Shown: piece by piece, positions 47,958 through 58,054 of the stretch
How the letters are laid out: each line of letters begins with the position of its first letter
Position numbering within the stretch: position 1 is the first letter of the stretch
Assembly: GCF_008386635.1 (NCBI RefSeq)
Contig: NZ_VUOE01000001.1
Location: 496,001-560,000 of the forward strand
DNA from: Maribacter flavus
GTDB lineage: Bacteria; Bacteroidota; Bacteroidia; Flavobacteriales; Flavobacteriaceae
DNA: 64,000 bases
Reading direction: 5' to 3'
Notes under the pieces: generated by a model
What the model was told of the DNA's origin: nothing
Database searches by the model: none
The model's input: the letters and a program-made list of their open reading frames with translations, nothing else
Position numbers and translations under genes: made by a program

Positions 47958-49454
47958 AGAGTCATGCCTGAAGAGGGCGTTTTAGTAGGCTATGCCTTCA
48001 TACTTCAAATTTTGGAAAAGCATACAGGTAGACGTTTACCAACCCCCGATGTTCTGGCAATGGTTACTGATAAGCAACAACGCTACAATACCGAACAATG
48101 GCAAGTATTCGCCAATCGTTATATGCCCTCAAAAGATGAAATGTCCCATTTAACATTCGCGTTAAAATACGAGGGCATTGATTTACTAATCTTAAAGGAA
48201 TTCTTTCTTTATGCCGGTGATGGCCTTGTAAAGACCATGATGAAGAACGAACCCACCGGTCAATACTCACGACGCATTTGGTTCCTCTATGAATGGCTAT
48301 TGGGCAAACAACTTGACATTCCCGATTTGAAGGTAGGCAACTATGTAGAAATCATCAATCCAAAACTACAATATGAGGGCCCAATTGAAAACAGTACCCG
48401 GCATCGCGTAAAAAACAATCTTCCTGGTACTCCTGAATTTTGTCCATTAATTCGAAGGACCGAAAAATTGGAAAGTTTTACGGCAACCAAATTTCCTGAA
48501 CTCATGGAAAAGGGCTTGAAAGGAAGAAATAAGGATTTAATCCGCAGAACGGCCGCCTTTCTATTATTAAAAGATTCCAAGGCATCTTTTGCGATCGAGG
48601 GTGAATATCCTCCCAACCTGCGAGCAAGAAATTGGGGCAAGGCTATTGGGCAGGCAGGAAAAAAACCTTTGTCCGTAGATGAATTGGAGCGCTTACAGGA
48701 TATTGTTATAGGCACGAAGAAATTAAAGCATATGGGAATCCGTATAGGAGAAGGCTTTATCGGCGAACATGACCGTGAATCTTTTCTGCCTATGCCCGAT
48801 CATATTTCTGCAAAGGCAAGTGATTTGACTTCGCTGATGCAAGGACTCATCGACACAAACAATAGACTTCAAGATAGTGACTATGACCCCGTTTTGGCGG
48901 CGGCAAGCATTGCATTTGGCTTTGTGTTCATACATCCTTTTTCCGATGGAAATGGCAGAATCCATAGGTATTTGATACATCATATATTGGTCAAAATGGG
49001 GTACACTAAACGGGAGATGATTTTTCCAATATCCGCAGCTATCCTGAACCGTATCGGGGAATATCAAGATGTTTTGGAGGCCTACTCCTCTCCTCTACTT
49101 GATTTGATCGAATGGAAACCAACTCCAGATCATAACGTTGAAATCACCAATGAAACGATTGATCTATACCGCTATTTTGATGCAACTCGTCAAGCTGAAT
49201 TTCTATATGAATGTGTAGAAGAAACTATCGAAAAGATTATTCCTGAAGAGTTGGACTTTTTAGAAAAGTACGACCTAATGACCAACTTTATCAATTCCGT
49301 TGTAACCCTACCTGATACTAAGGTCGACCTTCTAATTAAATTCCTAAATCAGAATGAAGGCAAACTTTCAAAGAATAAGCGGGACAAGGAGTTTGATGAA
49401 TTGAATGATGAAGAAATTGCGGCTATTGAGGAGTTTTATGGTTCAACTTTCTAA
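47910..49454 (+). CDS. Fic-domain AMP-transferase-type protein
   Basis: A 514-aa Fic protein with the full catalytic motif HPFSDGNGRIHR (residues 342-353). An inhibitory-helix motif S226-F-A-I-E-G lies upstream, as in class II Fic proteins, whose Glu blocks ATP binding until released. The N-terminal region has MPEEGVLVGYAFIL and HLTFALKYEGIDLLILK. Translation may begin at 47964 rather than 47910, as the first 18 codons cover two DNA repeats. It probably modifies target proteins with AMP and may act as toxin or regulator. No antitoxin gene follows. Confidence 0.85.
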   Translation: MSKSNRFSRKVITFHGRVMPEEGVLVGYAFILQILEKHTGRRLPTPDVLAMVTDKQQRYNTEQWQVFANRYMPSKDEMSHLTFALKYEGIDLLILKEFFLYAGDGLVKTMMKNEPTGQYSRRIWFLYEWLLGKQLDIPDLKVGNYVEIINPKLQYEGPIENSTRHRVKNNLPGTPEFCPLIRRTEKLESFTATKFPELMEKGLKGRNKDLIRRTAAFLLLKDSKASFAIEGEYPPNLRARNWGKAIGQAGKKPLSVDELERLQDIVIGTKKLKHMGIRIGEGFIGEHDRESFLPMPDHISAKASDLTSLMQGLIDTNNRLQDSDYDPVLAAASIAFGFVFIHPFSDGNGRIHRYLIHHILVKMGYTKREMIFPISAAILNRIGEYQDVLEAYSSPLLDLIEWKPTPDHNVEITNETIDLYRYFDATRQAEFLYECVEETIEKIIPEELDFLEKYDLMTNFINSVVTLPDTKVDLLIKFLNQNEGKLSKNKRDKEFDELNDEEIAAIEEFYGSTF

Positions 49455-49482
49455 TTCAATCTATTGCAATCGAAGAGAAAAA

Positions 49483-51186
49483 CTAAAATCGAATAAAACT
49501 TTCATCTTTTTCAGCCATAGGTTCGAAGATACTTTTAGCCTGCCAAATAATCTTTTGGTAATTCTCCTGAATGTCCAGATCACTTGCCCTAATTGGAAAA
49601 TCGAAACCACTATCTCCTAACCTCTTATTGATTCCAAATTCAGATTTTAAGATTTCCCTCTCATTGCCTTCGGCTATTAGACCATAGAATTCCCCTGGTC
49701 GAAGATTCATTATATCGGTGGTTTTTACTCGGTCCCGTTCTTGAACGGTTTCATTGGTACTTTTGTTCAAAGAATTGGTGTGCTTTCCAAAAATGGAGGA
49801 TTGATAATAATTATCCCCATGACTGGTCGTCTTAAACGTTTTGTCCGCCTTGCCGAAAATATGGGTTATCATCTGTGCGGAATCCTTATTGACCGTTCTT
49901 CCGTAAAACTGGTTTCCCATGTTGGACAGCATAACCTGGGCCTTGTCCCTTCCGTATCGGTCTACGAGTTGGCTAAAATCCTGACAGGCCAAGACCGTCG
50001 CCACCTTATTGCTTCGGGCCGTAGCAGGGGTCTGTTCCAGTTTATTGATATAAAGGGTAGGCAGCTCGTCCACCAATACCACCGCCTTATGCTTACCCGG
50101 TTGATTCATTTGTTTTAAGGAAACGGAAATAAGCAGGGAAATTACGGGGGCATAGGTTTCAGCCAAGGTACTTTCATTGCCGATACAAAGGAATTTTGGG
50201 TTTAGCGGGTCGTTGATGTTTAAATCAAGGTCGTCTCCGGAGAGTATCCAGAAAATATCGGGCGTGTTCAGCTTCGCCAAATTGGTGCGCAAGGTACTCA
50301 CGACCCCTGTCAATTGGTTGGAGGCTTCATTTTGTATTGCCTGATTTAAACTGGCCATAAAACCAGACGCTTCCGGATCTGCCGATATCCGTTCCAACAG
50401 TTGGGAGATATCGGTGTGCAATATCAAACTTATCACATGGAGAAGGCTGCAATATTTGGGATGTTCCGATTTCAGATACCAAATAAGCCCGGTAAGCACA
50501 CTTTTGGCCTCCATCATCCAATAATCCTCGTTCTTTATGTTCTTGGGGGATAGGTTGTACATCAAGGTCTGGGCATATTCGTGGGCATAAGCAATTTTAG
50601 GTAACAGTTCGGGTTGTAAGGGATTCGTTCGTGCGCTTCTTCGGGCTTCCTTGAAATCGATAAAATAAGGTCGGACTATCCCTTCACCCTTTTTCAAGTT
50701 AGCAAATAGCAATTGTGTTAATTCCGGGGATTTAAAATCATAACATATTCCAGAATAGTTTTTGGCGACGGCCTGTATTACTATGGGGTGAATCAATGAA
50801 ATAGTCTTTCCACTCCCCGCCCCTCCTTGGATGTAAATACCCCGATATGGATTCTCCAACAAAACGTTCTTGTCATCAACCGAAAAAAGGAAGCCCTCGG
50901 GACTATCCTGAACCTCATCGAGTACAACTTGGCTTTTCTTAAATAGGGAACGTACCAAAGCGTATATCCGATAGACAGCCCAGCCCAGGACGAAAGATGG
51001 TACAAAAAGAACCAAAGGAAAAAATATGGTTAGGGGAAAAGAAACAAAGAGTGCCAGAAAAAAGTGCATCCTACAGACACGCTTTAAAAACAGAAAGTAG
51101 ACCACAAAAGCGACAAAGCGCATCAACAAATGTATGATGGGGTGCGTCCCTCCCATCAGCAGTTCCATAAATACCGACTTGTCCAT
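49483..51186 (-). CDS. type IV coupling protein (VirD4/TraG-like)
   Basis: A 567-aa coupling ATPase that links a relaxase-DNA complex to a type IV secretion channel. Two or three N-terminal membrane helices (roughly residues 15-80) are followed by Walker A GGAGSGKT (121-128), Walker B AVVLVDELPTLY and a C-terminal RecA-like core with NMGNQFYGRTVN. It is the third gene of the mobilisation operon, four bases after the relaxase. No other secretion-channel genes are present here, so the element is mobilisable rather than self-transmissible as seen. Confidence 0.88.
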   Translation of the reverse strand: MDKSVFMELLMGGTHPIIHLLMRFVAFVVYFLFLKRVCRMHFFLALFVSFPLTIFFPLVLFVPSFVLGWAVYRIYALVRSLFKKSQVVLDEVQDSPEGFLFSVDDKNVLLENPYRGIYIQGGAGSGKTISLIHPIVIQAVAKNYSGICYDFKSPELTQLLFANLKKGEGIVRPYFIDFKEARRSARTNPLQPELLPKIAYAHEYAQTLMYNLSPKNIKNEDYWMMEAKSVLTGLIWYLKSEHPKYCSLLHVISLILHTDISQLLERISADPEASGFMASLNQAIQNEASNQLTGVVSTLRTNLAKLNTPDIFWILSGDDLDLNINDPLNPKFLCIGNESTLAETYAPVISLLISVSLKQMNQPGKHKAVVLVDELPTLYINKLEQTPATARSNKVATVLACQDFSQLVDRYGRDKAQVMLSNMGNQFYGRTVNKDSAQMITHIFGKADKTFKTTSHGDNYYQSSIFGKHTNSLNKSTNETVQERDRVKTTDIMNLRPGEFYGLIAEGNEREILKSEFGINKRLGDSGFDFPIRASDLDIQENYQKIIWQAKSIFEPMAEKDESFIRF

Positions 51187-51190
51187 ACGC

Positions 51191-52102
51191 TTATCTTGTA
51201 ATTTGGTTGTTCCTACTTTTTATTCTCTCTTTTTGAATATTCTTCGGTCTTATTATTTCATCTGATTTGGAGCGATTTTCTAGGGTTTGGTCCTTTTCTT
51301 TTTGTATGGCCAATTTCAACACCTTTTTATCTTCTAGAGTGCCATGTTTTAAAACACGAAGCGTCTCAAATTTTTCCTCCAGGTCCCTCTTGTACTTGAA
51401 CATCTCGTCAAAAGTGTCCTCGTTCCTTTGTTTCCATTTGGAACGGTCAAATCCCCCATTTACCTTTTTTCCGTTCAGGACCAGGTTCTTGCTAGTTCGG
51501 GCATTGGCCAAGGGGCTTAGGTTTATCCGATATTCTTTGTGCATTCTCGAAACGGTAATATGTACATGGGTCTGTAATCCCTCTTTACGCTCCCCACTTT
51601 TGGCCTTGCCGACCATGACCTCTTTATCGGTTCCCTTATAATATCTCCGGTGCTCAATCTTGGCAAACCAAACAAGCTGCTTCTCGGTAATTCCCTTATT
51701 AAAGTTGTCCGCATAATTTCGCATGGCCCTTCGGGCAAACAATCGGATAACCTCATTGTAGTCCTTTAACTCCTTATCGTCCAATTCGGCAATATCCCTG
51801 ATGGGTCTTTTTGCCAAGGTCGATGTAAGATGTGCCAACTCCTTTTTGCTAAAATTCAGGGTCATCGTAAAATATCGGTCCTGTTTTTTTGCCAGCCCCT
51901 TATTTCTGCTATTCCTGTCTACCGTATCAATTGCCTCAATGGTCGTGAGCCTGTTTTGTTTCTGGTCGAAGAAAAATTGTTGCCGATGTCCAAGGCCCTC
52001 CTTCCTCAGAACCTTATTTTCCTTATTCAGGTAATGTCCGTATTTGGAGCAACTGCCCTTATTATCTTGGGAAGTGGTATGAACGATACTTACGGGCATC
52101 AT
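51191..52102 (-). CDS. relaxase, DUF5712/MobB type
   Basis: A 303-aa DNA relaxase of the DUF5712 family. The histidine pair H179-V-H181 in QTHVHITVSRM is the metal-binding motif. The N-terminus carries the SIVHTTSQDNKGSCSKYGHYL region, and the C-terminus is Lys-rich. It nicks oriT and pilots the strand into a recipient cell. Its ATG overlaps the stop of the BfmA/BtgA gene by four bases. The catalytic Tyr cannot be assigned with confidence. Confidence 0.82.
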   Translation of the reverse strand: MMPVSIVHTTSQDNKGSCSKYGHYLNKENKVLRKEGLGHRQQFFFDQKQNRLTTIEAIDTVDRNSRNKGLAKKQDRYFTMTLNFSKKELAHLTSTLAKRPIRDIAELDDKELKDYNEVIRLFARRAMRNYADNFNKGITEKQLVWFAKIEHRRYYKGTDKEVMVGKAKSGERKEGLQTHVHITVSRMHKEYRINLSPLANARTSKNLVLNGKKVNGGFDRSKWKQRNEDTFDEMFKYKRDLEEKFETLRVLKHGTLEDKKVLKLAIQKEKDQTLENRSKSDEIIRPKNIQKERIKSRNNQITR

Positions 52103-52437
52103 CCCCCAAATTTTATCCGCTCAAAAATCTTGTTCAGTTCCTCGATAAGCTTTTTGAAAAGAAAGTCGGTGCGCTCCCCGTTCTTGTTCAATTGCGCCTG
52201 AATGGGATAAAGGATTTCCGATTCCTGGGTCTTAAAGAAGGAAACTATACGCCTATCGATGACCTTGATCATCTCGCTGGCATTTTTCCCTTTTAACGCT
52301 TGGGGGTCGGTTCCCGTTTTTTGGAAATAGAAGATCATTTCCTCGGTAAACCTTCCTATGTTCCTATTATGCTCTTGGGCCAGTTTTTTGAGTTCCCTAT
52401 GGCTTCTTTCGCTGACGATAATACTCTTCTTCCGCAT
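52099..52437 (-). CDS. BfmA/BtgA mobilisation protein
   Basis: A 112-aa accessory mobilisation protein starting at 52437 (MRKKSIIVSER). An ATG at 52488 would add a basic stretch of no recognised function. The ribbon-helix-helix-like N-terminus (IIVSERSHRELKKLAQEHNRN) and a helical tail fit BfmA/BtgA proteins, which bind oriT DNA and help relaxase loading. First gene of the mobilisation operon. Confidence 0.8.
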   Translation of the reverse strand: MRKKSIIVSERSHRELKKLAQEHNRNIGRFTEEMIFYFQKTGTDPQALKGKNASEMIKVIDRRIVSFFKTQESEILYPIQAQLNKNGERTDFLFKKLIEELNKIFERIKFGG

Positions 52438-53556
52438 GTCGGTTCCTTTTCTCAAATGTCTTTTTTTGAACCTCCGAATCCCTTGCACTTTGGTTCGCGG
52501 TGCATGTTTACCCTTCTAATTCCCTGGTTATCAGAATCATTGAAGAATTGAAGATAATTAGGTAGGGTGCAAGGACTTTATAGTATTGGGTGTTGAAAAT
52601 CAACTGGTTGCACTGTTCGTTATAGGAAAATTATAAATTGATATAATTCCGTAAATACCTCTGAAAGCAGGCTATGCCTGCGTTGGCCCGCCGCAGGCGC
52701 AAGCGGGAACCACTGCAACGCATGGTTCCCGCTTGCTATCTTTCAAAATGAAAGATAAATTAAATCTAAATTGGCTTAGTCAGGTAAAAGGTTTTAAAAC
52801 TAGGCAAAATATGTCTAGATTAATCATAACAATATATAGTTAATAGATATTCTAATTAATTTAATATTGAAGAATTAGTTACTTATTAAAGTTTAAAAAT
52901 GAAAATTTTCTTACTTAACTGGCAAGAGAGGAAAAACAACATCTGGTTCTTTACTCAAATCAAAAAAGATTTAATATTTATAATCATATTATAGCAAAGT
53001 TGTTAAAATTAATTCTGATACATCCTTTTTGTTTTCAATAAGAGCACATATTTTATGTCCTATTTGTACGATATTATTAGTTAGTGCATTTAAAATATTA
53101 TTCCATTTGTAAGTAATTTCTTAAGTTTATATTTTAATAATCCATAAAGGTTATCCGTTTAATTTTTGGTCATATTACAATTGTTAAAATTTTGAATTAA
53201 AAGGATTATAGGTCAGTTGTTTGAATAATATTGATTTCAGTAAAAAATTTTCAAAAGTAAAAGCAGCGTATATGGTGATTATATATTAAAATAGAATTTA
53301 TCTAAGTTCGACTTTAATCGAATTATTGTAAATCTTGTTTCAGTGCTTTGAACATTCTCTACGACAGCCCAAAAATATTAGTATGAGATTCTTTTCAAAC
53401 CAGGCAATACCTTTGAGAAACAACTTAATTAATAATAGAAACATGTGCAATTATCAAAAGTTTCTGAAAATAGCGATAAAGCTAAAAAATAGGTATAATG
53501 AATAGAAATATTGAACATTTTTTACTAGAGTATGTTGACAATTTCTATTTCTTATA
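52438..53556. other. long intergenic region between mobilisation and RiPP modules
   Basis: Over 1100 bases without a convincing gene. The left part has a GC-rich folded element (52663-52744); the rest is extremely AT-rich. Two tiny reading frames (53443-53505 and 53498-53557) precede the transporter; the second ends at a TAATG overlap with its start codon. I treat both as unproven. Confidence 0.55.
52663..52744. repeat. GC-rich folded element, oriT or REP candidate
   Basis: An 82-base element, much richer in G and C than its surroundings. It contains hairpin GCAGGC-TAT-GCCTGC (52667-52681) and a perfect 14-bp stem GCAAGCGGGAACCA / TGGTTCCCGCTTGC with a 10-nt loop (52699-52736). Outer GAAAG/CTTTC words enclose both. 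It lies upstream of the mobilisation operon, where an oriT would be expected, but could equally be a dispersed REP-like element. Confidence 0.55.
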
Positions 53557-55758
53557 ATGTTTAGCAAGCCCTTTCCCTTTTTTCGACAATTAGATCAAAT
53601 GGATTGTGGGCCTACCTGTTTGCGTATGGTCGCAAAATATTATGGAAGATCATTTTCAATTGACTACCTGAGAAACAAATCTAATATTACAAAAGAAGGT
53701 GTTTCATTTGGTGGCATTTCAGAAGCTGCTGAGGAAATAGGGCTTCATACATTGGCCGTAAGTTTGGATTTTGAAAATATGCGGCGGGAAGTTCCATTTC
53801 CTTGCATAGCGCATTGGCGTCAGCGACATTTTGTAGTTGTGTATAAAATAAAAGGAAATACCGTTTATGTTGCTGATCCCGCTCACGGATTAATTAAATA
53901 TTCAAAAAAAGAATTTATTAGCGGATGGATTGGAAAGAAATTCGATGATAGCAGCGAGGGTTATCTTCTTTTGATGGAGCCTACCCCCAAGTTTCATAAA
54001 AGCGAATTGGAAGAAAGTAAAAATTACGGATTCAAATTTCTTTTTTGGTATTTCACACCATATAAGAAATATATATACCAGCTTTTATTAGGTCTATTAA
54101 CCGGAAGTATTCTTCAATTGATATTTCCATTTCTTACTCAGGCTGTAGTAGATTATGGCATCAATTACCAGAATTTGAATTTTATCTATATAGTTCTTAT
54201 AGCCCAACTTGTTCTTTTTCTATCACAAACTACTGTAGATTTAGTTCGCGGTTGGATTCTTTTACACATGACAAGTAGGATTAATATAAATTTAATATCT
54301 GACTTTTTGATCAAATTAATGCGGTTGCCCATTTCATTTTTCGATTCGAAGAATACAGGTGATATTATACAGCGTATTAATGATCATAATAGAATTCAAG
54401 ATTTTTTATCCAGCACGACGTTGAACACACTTTTTTCTGCTTTTAATCTTGTCGTTTTTGGAATCATTTTAGCATATTATAACTTAACCATATTTACGAT
54501 TTTCTTCTTTGGTTCAATTATCTACATTGGATGGACCTTATTGTTCTTAAGAAAAAGAGAGGAACTGGATTATAAGCGATTTGATCAGGCTGCTGATAAC
54601 CAAAGTAGTATTTATCAATTAATATCTGGCATGCAGGAAATCAAACTAAATGGATCTGAGAGAAGAAGACGATGGGAATGGGAAGCTATACAGGTCAAAT
54701 TATTCAAAGTTTCAATTAGGAGTTTAGCCCTTTCTCAAACGCAAAATACAGGTGGACAGTTCTTTAACGAACTAAAAAACATACTAATTACGTTTATAGC
54801 TGCCAAATCTGTAATCGATGGAAGCTTAACTCTTGGAATGATGTTATCAGTACAATATATAATTGGTCAATTAAATCTTCCAATAAATAATTTCATCACT
54901 TTTATCCAAACAGGACAAGATGCCAAGATAAGTCTGGAACGTCTTTCTGAAATACATTCAAAGGATGATGAGGAACTGCCTGACGAGTATATAATCCGGG
55001 AATTACCTTCTAATAAGAATATAGAAATAAAAGGATTAAGCTTTCAATATGGAGGGCGAAATTCCCCTATGGTTCTTAAAAATATTGATTTGTCAATACC
55101 GGAGGGGAAAGTTACAGCAATTGTTGGTGCTAGTGGAAGTGGTAAAACTACTTTAATTAAATTATTGTTGAAATTTTATTCTCCAACAATGGGAAAAATT
55201 TCTGTTGGCAAAATAGATCTTCAAAATATAAGCACTAAATACTGGAGAAAGAAATGCGGTAGTGTTATGCAAGATGGATTTCTTTTTGGAGATACAATAG
55301 CAAGAAATATAACAGAATCAGACTCTGTTGGTATCTCAAAAAAGAGTCGACTTTTAAATGCAGTGGAAATTGCAAATATTGAAGATTTCATCGAAAAATT
55401 ACCTTCAGGATTTAATACAAAAATAGGAAGCAGTGGTATTAATATAAGCGGAGGACAAAAACAACGTATCTTAATAGCTAGATCCGTTTACAAAAATCCA
55501 AATTATATTTTCTTTGATGAAGCTACCAGTGCATTGGATGCCAATAATGAAAAAACAATTATGGACAAATTGGAAAAATTCTATAAAGGTAAAACAGTTG
55601 TAGTCGTTGCCCATAGGCTCAGTACAGTAAAAAATGCAGATCAAATAATCGTACTAGATAACGGGAAAATTATCGAAAGTGGCAATCATAAGGAACTTAC
55701 GAATAATAAAGGCATGTATTATTCTTTAGTTAAAAACCAGCTAGAATTAGGGAATTAA
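53557..55758 (+). CDS. C39-peptidase bacteriocin ABC exporter
   Basis: A 733-aa transporter that cuts the leader after Gly-Gly and exports the core peptide. The C39 protease domain (residues 1-130) has Cys17 in DCGPTC, His91 and Asp107. A six-helix membrane domain follows. The ATPase has Walker A GASGSGKT (524-531), signature INISGGQKQR and Walker B IFFDEATSALD. Its start codon overlaps a TAA by TAATG. It is separated from the HlyD gene by 31 bases and is the only exporter in the cluster, fitting the GG precursor at 61665. Confidence 0.93.
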   Translation: MFSKPFPFFRQLDQMDCGPTCLRMVAKYYGRSFSIDYLRNKSNITKEGVSFGGISEAAEEIGLHTLAVSLDFENMRREVPFPCIAHWRQRHFVVVYKIKGNTVYVADPAHGLIKYSKKEFISGWIGKKFDDSSEGYLLLMEPTPKFHKSELEESKNYGFKFLFWYFTPYKKYIYQLLLGLLTGSILQLIFPFLTQAVVDYGINYQNLNFIYIVLIAQLVLFLSQTTVDLVRGWILLHMTSRININLISDFLIKLMRLPISFFDSKNTGDIIQRINDHNRIQDFLSSTTLNTLFSAFNLVVFGIILAYYNLTIFTIFFFGSIIYIGWTLLFLRKREELDYKRFDQAADNQSSIYQLISGMQEIKLNGSERRRRWEWEAIQVKLFKVSIRSLALSQTQNTGGQFFNELKNILITFIAAKSVIDGSLTLGMMLSVQYIIGQLNLPINNFITFIQTGQDAKISLERLSEIHSKDDEELPDEYIIRELPSNKNIEIKGLSFQYGGRNSPMVLKNIDLSIPEGKVTAIVGASGSGKTTLIKLLLKFYSPTMGKISVGKIDLQNISTKYWRKKCGSVMQDGFLFGDTIARNITESDSVGISKKSRLLNAVEIANIEDFIEKLPSGFNTKIGSSGINISGGQKQRILIARSVYKNPNYIFFDEATSALDANNEKTIMDKLEKFYKGKTVVVVAHRLSTVKNADQIIVLDNGKIIESGNHKELTNNKGMYYSLVKNQLELGN

Positions 55759-55789
55759 TAGAATAAATGATAATTACATAAATACTGCA

Positions 55790-57088
55790 ATGAAAATTGA
55801 TCAATTTGACGAACGTTCAGATCAAGTTCGCGAAATCTTGGGTAAAGCTCCCAACTGGATAGTTAGTGTGGGAATTTCTGTCGTTTTTGTAATCGTTATT
55901 TTACTAATTGCTGGCTCCACTTTAATAAGTTATAATGATATAATCTCTGCAAAAATCATCGTTACCAGCAAAAATCCACCAGTATACCTTAAAGCGAACA
56001 GTTCAGGACGAATTAACAATATTTTTGTAACACATGGACAGGAAGTTGAAAAAAATGAAGTCTTGGCTGAAATAGAGAATACCGCAAAATTGGAAGATGT
56101 CCAATATTTAAATTATAAGCTGAAAAATTTTAATGTTGGAATCACAAATTTAGATTCGTTAAATAATACATTTCCTCCCTACTTAGATTTGGGAAATATT
56201 CAATTAGCTTACGGAGAATTTCTTACTCAATATCAAAACTTTATTCTTTTTAGCAGCCTAATGCCAAATGAAAGAGAATCAATTATGATAGCGAATCAAC
56301 TCAAAGAACAATTAAACTTTCTAGAAAAGCAGAAAATTCAAAAGAAAATTTTCGAGGAAGACTTGGAGCTTTCTAAAGATAGTTATAGCCGAAGTGAAAC
56401 CCTTTTTAAAAAGGGAGTTATTTCAAAATCTGAATTTGAAAATGCTTCAAGGCAATATTTAAGTGACAAACAACGATTTGAAGGATTTTTAACCAGTATA
56501 GCAAATACACAAATCGCGATAGCAAATTTTAACAAATTATTGACTAAATCTGACATTCAAAGCAAGGAATTTGAAAATATGTACAAACAGGAATTGGACA
56601 AGACATATCAAGTCTTAAATAATGAACTATTGCTATGGGAACAGCAATACCTTCTTAAAAGTCCGATAAATGGTACGGTAACTGTTTTTGATATATGGAA
56701 CCAATATCAAAATGTAAATTTGGGAGAAACCCTTTTCACCGTTGTCCCCGTCGATTTTGAAGAAATTATTGGACGCGTTTCCTTACCCATTCGGAATTCA
56801 GGAAAGGTTAAAGTGGGCCAAAAGGTCATAATAAAGCTTTCAAACTACCCTTTCGAAGAATGGGGTAATTTAAGCGGAAAAATAATTAATATATCCGAAG
56901 TACCTAAACAGGGAAAGGATTCAGCCTACTACACTATTTATGTAGCCTTGAAAAACCTTAGAACCTCGTATCATAAAAAAATTCAGTTCAAGCAAGAAAT
57001 GCAAGGTACAGCAGAAATTGTAATTGAGGAACTTTCAATTCTTCAACGAATATTTTATCAGTTCAGAAATTTTACTAATAGGTCATAA
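55790..57088 (+). CDS. HlyD-family secretion adaptor
   Basis: A 432-aa membrane-fusion protein with one inner-membrane helix near residues 23-47. A lipoyl-like half (VYLKANSSGRINNIFVTHGQEVEKNEVLAEIEN) is followed by a long coiled coil (about 105-260) and the second lipoyl half with the LKSPINGTV strand. It bridges the C39 exporter to an outer-membrane channel that is not encoded here (a TolC-like protein elsewhere). It is the second gene of the export pair and convergent with the SpaB_C gene. Confidence 0.9.
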   Translation: MKIDQFDERSDQVREILGKAPNWIVSVGISVVFVIVILLIAGSTLISYNDIISAKIIVTSKNPPVYLKANSSGRINNIFVTHGQEVEKNEVLAEIENTAKLEDVQYLNYKLKNFNVGITNLDSLNNTFPPYLDLGNIQLAYGEFLTQYQNFILFSSLMPNERESIMIANQLKEQLNFLEKQKIQKKIFEEDLELSKDSYSRSETLFKKGVISKSEFENASRQYLSDKQRFEGFLTSIANTQIAIANFNKLLTKSDIQSKEFENMYKQELDKTYQVLNNELLLWEQQYLLKSPINGTVTVFDIWNQYQNVNLGETLFTVVPVDFEEIIGRVSLPIRNSGKVKVGQKVIIKLSNYPFEEWGNLSGKIINISEVPKQGKDSAYYTIYVALKNLRTSYHKKIQFKQEMQGTAEIVIEELSILQRIFYQFRNFTNRS

Positions 57089-57147
57089 CGTAGGTTCAAT
57101 AACTTGGTGTTTTTGACCATATTTTAAGTGGATAAATATAATTTTAA

Positions 57148-58050
57148 TTAATCGTTATATTTTATCCTTGCAATTTCTGAGGTATAGTATCTAAACAAAA
57201 AGTCGTAGCAGACCATTTCATTAAGACGATTTTTGGACTTAAACAATCTGTTCATAAGCATATGTATATAGCTACTCATTAAATTATTTAGCTTCGTTTC
57301 CTGACTTCCTTTATTTAGAATGAGAAGAATTTGTTTAGCAAGAGGACGTGTTTTTTTTTCATTTTCTTCTAGTAGTTTAATGATGGGAGCATATTCTAGT
57401 TTATTCTCTTCAGTGAAAAGCATAAATTCCTCTATTCTAACTCTTTGAACTCGAAATTTATCATCTAATTGTTTTTTTAACGGGCGGGACATCCCAAACT
57501 CTTGACCAAATCCTGTTTTAAGGATTTCCATCAAATTCATTTTCTCTTCTAGAGAATAATTAAAACAGTTTAGAAGATGATTAATGGACTTAAGCCCAAA
57601 CAACCAACGTAGCTGCTCTCCTTCGTCTCCTTCAATTAGGTCAAGAAATTTAATTGTCGTATCACTATCATAATAGAATAAGTTCTCTGAAAGTTCAATA
57701 GTTTCAGTTCCATACCTTTCAATTTCTCTGTTATATGTATCTAACTGAATTTTCCAAATCAAATCTTTTCCCATGTACTGGTTTAATGGGATATACAACT
57801 TTGAAATAACTTTGCCAATTACATTTTGGTCACTACAAAGAAAACGTATCCTAAGGTGGTGTTCCGGATTAGAATAACGGATAAAAAACCATTTATTAAT
57901 GCTATTTTCCTGTAATAATTGTTCTGTAATTGGTTTTATAATCTCGGTTAAAACAAGATCCGCAGTTTTATATCCTGTAAATATTTTATAGTACACCCAT
58001 TCACTACCTACACAAAAATTTCTTCTTGGCTCATTAACCATGATATTCAA
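57148..58050 (-). CDS. LanB elimination-domain protein (SpaB_C)
   Basis: A 300-aa free-standing SpaB_C domain, the part of a class I dehydratase that removes glutamate from glutamylated Ser/Thr to leave dehydro residues. EWVYYKIFTGYKTADLVLTEII and WFFIRYSNPEHHLRIRFLC are typical of its start, and the last part has QILLILNKGSQ. Class I systems often fuse it to the glutamylation domain; here it is split, as in pinensin-type clusters. It follows the LanB gene by four bases. Confidence 0.88.
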   Translation of the reverse strand: MNIMVNEPRRNFCVGSEWVYYKIFTGYKTADLVLTEIIKPITEQLLQENSINKWFFIRYSNPEHHLRIRFLCSDQNVIGKVISKLYIPLNQYMGKDLIWKIQLDTYNREIERYGTETIELSENLFYYDSDTTIKFLDLIEGDEGEQLRWLFGLKSINHLLNCFNYSLEEKMNLMEILKTGFGQEFGMSRPLKKQLDDKFRVQRVRIEEFMLFTEENKLEYAPIIKLLEENEKKTRPLAKQILLILNKGSQETKLNNLMSSYIHMLMNRLFKSKNRLNEMVCYDFLFRYYTSEIARIKYND

Positions 58051-58054
58051 ACTT

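Noticed and set aside
52899..52994. 31-codon frame in the intergenic region before the transporter
   Set aside because: No recognisable motif, no GG leader, very AT-rich sequence; chance frame is the simplest reading.
54041..57088. Exporter pair as a multidrug efflux system
   Set aside because: The intact C39 protease domain and the nearby GG-leader precursor fit peptide processing and export much better.
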